A stretch of DNA of 17,752 nt. Origin: Oehlia diaphana. Its lineage: Eukaryota; Glomeromycota; Glomeromycetes; Glomerales; Glomeraceae. The translations under genes and the position numbers were made by a program. The stretch covers positions 5,025-22,776 of the forward strand of contig QZLH01001655.1 in assembly GCA_003833135.1 (NCBI GenBank). The letters run 5' to 3'. The stretch's first letter is position 1; every line of letters starts with the position of its first letter. The notes below the pieces were generated by a model. It was not told where the DNA came from and did no database searches. It was given only the letters and a program-made list of their open reading frames with translations. Positions 1 through 8,723 of the stretch are shown in pieces.

Positions 1-140
1 ATGCGTTAATTTTTTTTTTTTATTTTTACTAAGGTTACTAAAAAAGTTACATTAAAAAGTTACATTAATTAATAGTTATTACAAATTTAAAATAAAAAAA
101 TTTTATATTAATAAATATATTATAAAGAAAAAAAAAAAAT
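1..140. other. 3' flank of the anoctamin gene, no gene
   Basis: AT-rich sequence following the stop codon of the minus-strand gene. It holds a short tandem duplication of aaaaagttacatt (about 40-67) and runs of A and T that could serve as 3' end signals. No distinct poly(A) signal can be singled out. Confidence 0.4.
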
Positions 141-3100
141 TTATTGTGACTTGAATTTTTTAGTAAATCTATGAGGTAATAATAAAGAACCTTTTTCAGA
201 AAATAGAGAAGAATCATCTTTTTTATCACTCCAATATTCATCCAATACGGGTGATTCACCTTCTAACACTAATCTAGAAAGATAACGTTCTCTCTCTATT
301 GCAATTCTAACTTTATTTGGTACATCCGGTATCATATACGCAAACATTAATTTAATAATAAACACAAGATGCTTTTTGTTAAATAAAATAAATAAATTAG
401 TAAAATAAATAATTTAAAAGATCAAAAAATAATATTTTATATAATTTACCTCAAAGGCAAGTACAAATCCGAGTCTAGCAACTAACAATCTATTTTCATC
501 ACCTTCCGTATATTTTATAAATTGATTTTCCATCCATCTTGAATGAAAAGCTATAATTACTGCATTTGTTAATACTGCTATGAATGATACTATGTTCATA
601 ATTTTTTCCCACATTCCTAAGTCTTGTGCTTGATACCCGACTGGTCTTTGTAACGTTTTAATATACTATCGAAGAGTTTCTTTAGAAAAAGTTTTACGTT
701 TAATAAAGACACATAAAAATATTCTGTATTTACTTACTTTGAGGCCATCAGATCTTATTTCTGTAGCATTATTAATCCAAGCAAACAATGGTGATAATGG
801 AAAAGCAACCCCAAATAACGCAAGAAATCCAAATTGAATTACCATTTCTTCATATTCGGTCCTAATGGAATCCGAAGATCCCGCCAAATGATCATCTTCT
901 ATCCATTGTGGAATTTCTTTATTCTTCCTGCCGGAATCTGCATACTTTTTTTCCAACGATTCTCGATCCAATGCGGATTTAGCTTTATTCCATTTACTCA
1001 TTAACCATCTTTAAATGAAATTTGTTCATGTTAGAAAAAAAGAAATTTTTACTCTCTTCTCAGGAAAATTTAATGAAGTATACATACGGAATTAAAATTT
1101 CTTGAATTTGCCCAATAAGTTGTTTACCAATAAAAATAATTGCAAGTTGAATCGTAAGTAAAGTCAACCCTCTGCCCTAATTAGGAATAAATATTTTTTA
1201 GGAGATAGAAATTTAATAGCTAATAAATAAACATATACTCACTTGTTGAGTACACCTCTCGCGACATAAATCGTCCTAATAAAATAGAGAAAATTATTAT
1301 AAATAAATTCTAAGGGGAAAGATTAACGATTTTAGAATCTTTATTAGGCAACTTACATTACAATTATTTTCACATGATCTGCCCTAGTTAATGGAAGAAA
1401 AAAAAAATTATAAAAACTAAATAGGGAAGTAAATAATCTAATTGTGAAGTAACTTACTCCAGTAAACATAAGATAAATCAATGCAGAATAAAAATTGATA
1501 AAGTCAAAGAGATATGCTTTAAGAATTAATGAATCTACGATAAAAAGAATTTGTTAAAAAAAGATCCCTATTTATATAAAATTCATTCTTTTAATACAGT
1601 ACCTTCGAACTGAGTTTCAGTTTTATGATTCTCGAAATCCGTAAGAAATCTTGCTACATTTTTATATATCTAATAAAATAATGAACTTACCATCCAATTC
1701 ATTATAATAATAATAATAGTAATAATAATAAAAAATTAAAAGAAAATTTACCAGATTTAATATAATAATAGTTGCTAAATTTATTATAGCGGTAATAACT
1801 GGTCCTACATATTTAACATTTTTAACCACTTGCAAATTCTCTGGAAATAATAATAAAGCTCCCACAGTTACAAGTACGATTCCAATCTAAATAGGAAAAT
1901 ATTTGTGCATAAATATACTTTTTATACAATGAATCAGCATAAGAATTTTTACTTACCGAAACTAAAACTATCGCTATTGATATAAAAATTTTTACTAACT
2001 TTTCTCTAAAGGGAAATACAATTTCTTTTTTCAAAGTAATTAAAGATACCCGAAGTGCTAAAAAACAAATAAATAAAAATTAATTTTATTATTCATTATA
2101 AATTCTTGAATATGAAAATATTAAATTACTAGTTCCGTAAAATTCGGGTCTTGGAAGTTCATCTTTTTCATAATCAATAACATCCCAATCATATTGTATT
2201 GATGCATTTACTCTTTTCCATGTTTCTAAAAAAAGTGTGGCCCAAATTGCCATAAAGAGTGCATAAGGTGCCGTGAGTGCATTGTCCCAAATTGCTGCAA
2301 TTTTATCGTTATTATTTTCGAAATTTGTTCTAAAAATAAAAAAGATCTATTTATAATTTCAATTAAATATCTTAGGGCGAATGAAATTATGATAAATATT
2401 TACCTTGACATGTAAATTAATCCATGAATTACTACAATTACACCTGCAATACTTGCTATAGATAACCATGAAGTGTAAAAACCTATAATAATATTGATAT
2501 GATTTCATAGTTGCAGCATGATTACTTTTTTTTTAAAAAGTATATATTAATTAATTAATTATTTACCTAACCAAGCAAAATATAAAGCCAATTTTTCACC
2601 GAAATAAGCTCTTATTTTATCTATCGGTTGCCTCTTAAAGCCCCTTTTAACCCATTTTTCTTCTAATGTAGCTCTTAGATTATTATTTTCTTTTGAATCA
2701 TCTTTATATTTTGAAGGACCATCATGAATTGGATAAAGTTCATCATAAATGCCTTTTTTAATAAGTTTTTTAATATCTAAACTTTCTATTTTTCTATTAA
2801 CATATACCGTTTTTCCATCTGGTGAAGTTTCTTTTTTGTTAATAAGATTGGCCGTAATAATCATTCTATGAACCATTAAATTCCTCCTTGAAGTATTAAA
2901 GAAGTTTAATGCAATGTCTGCCATGCTTTTTTTCGATTCTGCTCCCTCATATCTTTCTAAATGCTCTCTTTTAAAAGTCGATGAATCTTTTTTGAGCTCT
3001 ATATCATATACGAAATGTTCAAAAATCTTGGTAAGTATAGTATCAGATGATCTAGCATATTTATCAAGAATCGACAAATCACTAGGTAAACTTTCTTTCT

Positions 3101-3895
3101 AAATAAAGGAAGAAAGCATTAATACTTTTTTTTTTTGAAAAAAAAGATTATTTTTAAACTTACATTTAACCGAACTTTAAGCCTTATTCGTTGAGCCATT
3201 TCACACAATGTATTAAATGGAGCAATGATTTTAACATAAGTGTAAATTCCATCTGGATCAACTTCGCGTTCGAGAATTAATCCAGCTTGAAGTAGTAAAA
3301 TCTCAAAGTTATCACGCGTTATTTGTTTTTCATTTCGATGCTCATCTTTTTTGTCATCCTTATATCTTATAATAAAATCTGGTAACGGATAATTATATAC
3401 CACTTTTGCAAGCGCATCAGAATTACGATATTTATCAAGACCTAAAAAATAATTATTTATGGGAACGTATAAATTTGCTGCGCCACGGGGTTTCCGAAAT
3501 CTTCCGAAAAAACTTTTTCTTACCAAACTTCAAAATCGTATCTTCAAGACTACGATTATGATCTTCTTCGTACCATTCTTTGATTTTGTGATATAAAGTT
3601 TGATCTTCTTTATTGATTAAAAGCAAAGTACGATGATCTTCAACTATCTCAGGAATAATTTCCAATTTTACTAATTCATCATCGTCATCGCCTTCAAGTG
3701 ATGTTGATGAACGATTCGAATGTCCAAGAAAATCAAATATATTATGTGTATGTTCATCTTTAGGTTTTTTTTCCTTGAAATAACGTATAAAATAATCAAT
3801 ATTTTGACATAAAGGTATTAGAAAAAAAAATATCAATTCCTTACTTCCGATATTGTAATTTCTACTTGGTCACTATTTTCTTGTTTGTCTGCCAT
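141..3895 (-). CDS. Anoctamin (TMEM16) family membrane protein, 16 exons, intact
   Basis: Predicted Ca2+-regulated lipid scramblase or ion channel of plasma membrane or ER; fungal relatives include Ist2 and the Aspergillus/Nectria TMEM16 scramblases. Exons on the minus strand: 3895-3845, 3773-3524, 3441-3164, 3098-2567, 2482-2404, 2329-2130, 2057-1957, 1886-1752, 1669-1603, 1534-1458, 1383-1357, 1275-1243, 1176-1088, 1008-738, 665-450, 371-141. All junctions are GT..AG and keep phase, giving 878 residues. Residues 1-17 start MADKQENS; an acidic EGDDDDE patch lies near 44-50. The dimerisation domain (about 95-375) contains DFIIRYKD and GIYDELYPIHDG. RAYFGEKLALYFAWLGFYT opens the ten-helix membrane domain. 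The Ca2+ site is readable: E636 (QIQEI), E691 and E694 (EYEEMVIQFGF), E723 and D727 (NNATEIRSD), matching TMEM16A E654, E702, E705, E734 and D738. The loop before it has four cysteines. The short basic tail ends KKFKSQ. The family is certain; scramblase versus channel activity is inferred. Confidence 0.95.
1702..1731. repeat. (TAA)n microsatellite inside anoctamin intron 8
   Basis: About ten trinucleotide units with one interruption (tag). They lie wholly within the 82-nt intron at 1751-1670, so length changes there would alter intron size but not the protein. Confidence 0.8.
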
Positions 3896-3929
3896 TTTTT
3901 TAAAAAATTATATTTTTTAAATTATACGA

Positions 3930-4006
3930 TAGAAAAAAAAGGAAAGAAGAAGAAAGAATAAGTAAGTGTTCTGAATACCTAAATCCAGGCGGTTATTTAT
4001 TTTACG
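3930..4006 (-). promoter_or_regulatory. Putative core promoter and 5' leader of the anoctamin gene
   Basis: On the minus strand a TATA-like GTAAAATAAATAA (4005-3993) is followed by a pyrimidine-rich TTCTTTCTTCTTCTTTCC tract (about 3958-3940). This resembles an initiator region, and the ATG follows at 3895. The match is weak and no transcript data are available. Confidence 0.3.
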
Positions 4007-5564
4007 CAATGACTATCATTTAGGTTTTTTAAAGATATTGTATTACTTTACGTATAGATTGTGATGCATAATAGATATTTTTTAAAATTACACAAAAAAT
4101 ACCATTTGTCTTCATCCGACATACTTTTCGCAAAAATTTTATTTGTTCCTAGTTCGCCTCTTCTACGCCGTAAGTCTCACGAAGTATAAATGGTTAATAT
4201 GATGATGAACATCAATTAAAGATTACAAATAAGCAAAATCACATGACTAAGATGCATGTTAAACATTGTTACTAAACTGTATACTGTATAGTATTAATTT
4301 GTCATTGGTTACTCCTCTGAAATAAAATAAAAAAATAAAATGTATAGTATTAATTTGATTCCCTTTTATATATATACCTCTATATTCATAATATGCAGTT
4401 CACTCCCAATTAAAAAAATGTTGATCCCATAAATATAACAAATTCGCGAAATTTAATCTTAGAATTTCTTAGTAGAAATAGGACTCGGATATAAGAGGTC
4501 AATGAATATACTGTATGCATTATTGTTGCAACGTGAAAAATTGATCCGAGCGATTTATTCTGTGTAATAAATTTTCGAGTTAACCGTGTATTAAATAAAT
4601 ATTGTGGCTCATTAGATTTTATTCGAGTAAAATAAAAGTATCAGGTATGAAGACTTTTGATTTCTGCGAATTCTGATAATTTTCTAAGCCAAGTTAGTTC
4701 TGATACTCTAATATAAATATAAACTCTTAAACCTAACTAAAAAAGAATTCCTAAAAACAGCATAAATGAATTATGATATTTTTTTAAGTTATGAAATATT
4801 TCTTTTGCAGATGGTGCTAAAATATAAAATATAAAATATACATTAATCATTAATATCTATACTCATACATTCTCAAGTATAAAATAGCGGGTGCGTTGAA
4901 CATGAATGGCTCATGATACCTTGATGCTCGCAGATACTGTAAATATAAATCCCATGTTCTTGTACAAAGAAATTGACAACACAGTAAATTTTTTCAAATA
5001 ACCCAAGAGTAATCTAGCTACTCTCCCATTTCTATTTATAAAAGGATGTATATATAAGAAGTGAGAGAGAAAGCCCTTCCCAAATTTTTCTTGAATATTG
5101 ACAGGATAGCACTTCTATTCTATTCTCTATCAAATTTGGTGCTAAATAAAATTGAAATTAAAATTAGATAGAATTTAGGTATATTTAATTCTTTAATTTT
5201 TATTTTAAATTTACTAATAAATATCATTAAATATCACTGCTAATAATTATTATTTTATTAGTATCAGAATAAATTAAAAAAAATATTATAAAATTTTATT
5301 TAATTAATACTAATATAGTGAAAAATGAAAATTAAAATTTTAAAAATTATAGTTAATATAAAATTTAAAGAATTTAATTGGCCAATTTATTATAATAAAA
5401 AAACTATTTAATATATTTTATAAAAAGTAAATATATTTTTATTTAAAAAAAAGTTTTTTTTTTGAATTCTACTATGTATTTATTAACTAAAGTCTAAAGT
5501 AAAAAAAGTTACAAGTATATACAAATACAAGTGCTTCTACTAAACTATCTAGGCCATAAACTAC
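4007..5564. other. AT-rich intergenic stretch, no gene recognised
   Basis: Neither strand holds a convincing coding frame, tRNA or snRNA. Reading rightward there are two TATA-like strings, tatttataaaagg (about 5033-5045) and tatatataag (about 5050-5059), followed by a purine-rich gtgagagagaaag, but no open frame follows. The part after about 5150 is nearly pure A and T with a short inverted repeat TACTAATAAA..TTATTAGTA (about 5210-5262). Confidence 0.4.
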
Positions 5565-5906
5565 TTATTATCTGATATTATGTAATTTTTTATAATTAAA
5601 AATGGTTATAATAAATCATGTATCAGGCAAAAAATCGTGTATTAGGCAAAAAAATCGTGTATAGGCAAAAAATCGTGTATTAGGTAATATTCAAATTATG
5701 GGATATCAGATATATCACTTATTCAACTTATTCAGCACTTCAAGCTGAATAACTAATGCTATTTAAAAATAGCTTGTTGAAATCAAATTGTTCAGTTGAT
5801 CTCAGACTTCTGCAAAATTCAGATCAATCAATCAAACTTAATTTATCCAATATAATAATTATTTGACATTTTATGCTGAATAACTATTAATTATCTAATA
5901 TTAACC
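5565..5906. repeat. Hairpin-rich dispersed repeat, copy 1
   Basis: This stretch aligns over its whole length with 6460-6798. It begins with four tandem units of about 18 bp (consensus aaatcgtgtattaggcaa, 5612-5688). Hairpins follow: TTATTCAGC/GCTGAATAA (5728-5752), GCTAT/ATAGC (5758-5773) and TTGATCT/AGATCAA (5796-5827). It ends in gctgaataactattaa. The outer terminal inverted repeats seen around copy 2 are absent here, so this copy is either truncated or only the shared core. It has no coding potential. Confidence 0.75.
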
Positions 5907-6300
5907 ATTAGATATTTAGATCCATATATGTACAATTATCCAGTTATAAAGATATACATATATCATCTAATAAAGCTATTAAAATTATTTGTATTATATC
6001 TTTTATGAAGTTATCATAAAATAAAAATAAATAATTGTAAGCTTTCAATACAACTTTTAATACATTATAAAAAATAATAATATCATATCTGAAACATTCA
6101 TAAGTAAAATATTGTAATATTTAAAATTTTATAAAGATAATATAATTAATTATTAAAAATTTTACAAGAACTATATTAATATTTAATAAAATCTATGGTG
6201 ATAATTCATAATACTTTACTTTTTTTTTGTATCTTTTATTAATAATTTTTTTTACATTACAAAGTACAATATACTTACAGAATTTAATGACTTTTTAATT
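5907..6300. other. AT-rich spacer, nothing recognised
   Basis: Low-complexity A and T between the two repeat copies. It has no open frame, no clear inverted repeats and no RNA gene. Confidence 0.4.
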
Positions 6301-6905
6301 ACTGGTAAAAAAATGATTTATCCTACACATATCTTACACATATCAGGTACTTAAAATGTAGAAAATCACACAAATATACATATTTTATATACATATTAGA
6401 TACTAATATATACAGTATATCATACATATATCAAATATCTGATAGATATACGATATATATAATTATCTGGTATTATGTAATTTTTTATAATTAATAATGG
6501 TTATAATAAATCATGTATTAGGCAAAAAATTGTGTATTAGGCATAAAATCATGTATCAGGCAAAAAAAAATTGTGTATTAGGCAATATTCAAATTACGGG
6601 ATACTGGATAAATCATTTATTCAGCACTTCGAGCTGAATAATTAACGCTACTTAAAGGTAGCTTATTATATTGAAAATCAAATTGGTCAGTTGATTTCAG
6701 GCTTCTGCAAAGCCTAGATCAACTAATCAAACTTGATTTACCTAATATAACAGTTATTTGGTACTTTGTGCTGAATAACTATTAAGTACCTGATATGTAT
6801 ATAATATGTATATTATTTATGTCATATAATTTTTTATATTTTGAGTAACTAATATATATAAAATATGTATATAATATGTATAGGATAGACCATTTTTTTA
6901 CCAGT
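6301..6905. mobile_element. Non-autonomous DNA transposon (MITE-like), 605 bp, carrying repeat copy 2
   Basis: The ends are inverted repeats. The left end starts ACTGGTAAAAAAATG at 6301, and the reverse complement of the right end (6905-6874) matches it at about 29 of 32 positions. A second inner pair extends the symmetry: catatcaggtacttaa (about 6339-6354) against ttaagtacctgatatg (about 6783-6798). The bases flanking the element are aatt on the left and gaatt on the right, a possible 4-bp target duplication with one unexplained base. No transposase frame is present. The superfamily is not identified. Confidence 0.7.
6460..6798. repeat. Hairpin-rich dispersed repeat, copy 2
   Basis: Homologous to 5565-5906. 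Four tandem units of about 18 bp lie at 6508-6585. Hairpins TTATTCAGC/GCTGAATAA (6617-6641), GCTAC/GTAGC (6647-6662) and the nested TTGATTT..AGGCTT/AAGCCT..AGATCAA (6691-6722) correspond one to one with those of copy 1. In the second hairpin the C-G pair of this copy is a T-A pair in copy 1, so pairing is kept. It forms the core of the element at 6301-6905. Confidence 0.75.
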
Positions 6906-7460
6906 GAATTATACTATTAAAAATATTATACTTTAAATACTTTAAATGCTATCATTAAATCAAAATGATAAAAATACTTTAATCTAATTATCTCAATTTA
7001 AATATAATATTTTAATCATATAACTTTCAGTCTTTTATTTTCTGAAAATATTATTATTTATTACTACATATTACTAGCATTATTTAAATAACTTAATATT
7101 TAGAGCATTTCTATATATTTAAAATGCTTTAATAAATTACAATTAAAATTTTATCTAATTTTATTTTAAAGTATTTAATTATGTTTTGCTAATAAAAGCA
7201 TTTTATTTTTTATGTAATATTTTAAAATCTTTTATAATTACAGTCAATTCCTTTTATAATCACTCATATATAGTCATTTTCTTCTCTTTAATTACATGAT
7301 GGCTGGTACTGATTTTTTAAATTAATAAAATACCTTCTTTATAATTACAAATATAAGTATAATCAGTATCATACGAATTGTTAAAATAATATCATTATTT
7401 ATTATAAATAAAATTCCCTTTATATATAATCACATTAAATCATATGATATATATATATTT
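6906..7460. other. AT-rich stretch, no gene recognised
   Basis: Mostly A and T with short repeated phrases such as ccttttataatcac and ccttctttataatta. I see no coding frame, RNA gene or clear transposon end. Confidence 0.4.
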
Positions 7461-7670
7461 GTTCCCTTTTTTACAAAAATCTATACACTAAACCATTTCT
7501 TTTTTTACAAAATTTACACTTTAAATTGTTCTTTTTAGAGAAATTTTACATTTCAAAAAAATTTTTTTGAAGAAATAATATACTTTAAATCTTTCTTTTT
7601 ACAAAGTTTTTCATATCAAAATGAATCTTACACTTTTTTTTTCTTTACAAAAATCATTTATAAATGTATA
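7461..7670. repeat. Degenerate repeats of a ttcttttttacaaa.. phrase
   Basis: The phrase ttc(cc)ttttttacaaaaat..tacac recurs near 7462, 7496, 7529, 7590 and 7636 with increasing divergence. Spacing is irregular (about 33-61 bp). It may be an old tandem array or part of the untranslated region of the transposon that follows. Confidence 0.35.
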
Positions 7671-7740
7671 AAAATAATGCTGCTTATATATTTACAAAAA
7701 ACAAAAAAAAAATAAACTGCTATTAATGTTGATATAAAAA

Positions 7741-8270
7741 AGGAAATATGTGAGTATATATTAGCAAACACTTTATAAAATATGCTGATGTTACTTTATT
7801 CTTTAATAAAAAATATAAATTAGATATTGATAGATCAACCATTATAAAAATATGGCAAAATTATAAAAAATAGTAAACAGCTCTTTCAAATTCAAACATT
7901 TTTTATTATTGTTTTGTTTAGTTTTCAAAATTGGATAAGACTTTACAAATTTGAACATTACAAGCAGTAGTTACTGGACTTCCTTTAACTGATGAAATAT
8001 GAACTAGAACTGGCATAAATATTGAATATTATAATAGATGGATATATAGGTTTAAAAATATAATAGTCTTCAAAAGATTAGATTTTCAGAAGAAGCTAGT
8101 AACACTTCACTTGCTACTTTTTCAAAAAAATAATTAAAATTGCGTAATCTTTTAGCTGCTTATAATAAAGAAAATATTAATAATACTGATAAAACAGGAT
8201 TTTTTTTAATAGAATCTGATCAAACACTTAATATAAGTATAATTGCAGATCGTAAGAAATAGGATAAGTT
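7741..8270 (+). pseudogene. Decayed pogo/Tigger-like transposase fragment (CENP-B type)
   Basis: Read across frameshifts, the remnants follow the order of a pogo/Tigger transposase. KEICEYILANT and VTLFFNKKYKLDIDRSTIIK (7741-7860) match the first CENP-B helix-turn-helix. QAVVTGLPLTDEI then TRTGINIEYYNRWIYRFK (about 7960-8060) matches the second. AAYNKENINNTDKTGFF (about 8157-8205) is where the DDE domain keeps its first aspartate (family NADETGLFF). DRKK (about 8250) ends the similarity. In-frame TGA codons stand where the family usually has tryptophan or another residue, and the rest of the DDE domain is missing. It cannot be functional. The assignment is from memory of the family. Confidence 0.7.
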
Positions 8271-8526
8271 TTACAGTCAAATCTCAATATACTGATACTT
8301 CCAGTTTGAAGAAAATATATCAGTAGATTGAATTATCAGTATATATTGTTATTAGTAAATCATAATGCAGATCAAATCCAATTCTTGCCAGCATTATGTA
8401 AAATCCAGATAGTAAATATCAAAATGTCATATAATTTGGATAGAACTTTTATGTTAATTCTGGCCAAATTTATAGCTTTAGCCTGAATTAATATCAGTAT
8501 AACCTAAAGTATTAGTACATCTTACT
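8271..8526. mobile_element. Possible MITE with degenerate inverted ends
   Basis: The left end reads cagtcaaatctcaatatact then gatacttccag. The right end (about 8496-8520), read in reverse, gives GTACTAATACTTTAGG then TTATACTGATAT, which resembles the left end imperfectly. No open frame lies inside. A phrase aaagtattagtacat recurs at about 8506 and 8551 and may be a target duplication or chance. It directly abuts the pogo-like fragment. Confidence 0.4.
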
Positions 8527-8723
8527 ACGTATTAATTATAAAAGGGTAAAAAAAAGTATTAGTACATATTTAATAAATGTAATTATAATTAAATTTATAA
8601 AACTTATTAAGTATCGACTGTTAATATATACATGTTTATCTTATTGATTGTTAGATATCGCCATATTACCTTATCACTAACATACTGATCCTTATTCTTC
8701 TTTCTGTTACTACCTACAAAACG

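Noticed and set aside
5612..5688. Tandem 18-bp units as a possible CRISPR or regulatory array
   Set aside because: The units are contiguous without spacers, and the same array recurs in copy 2 of the repeat, so it belongs to the transposable element.
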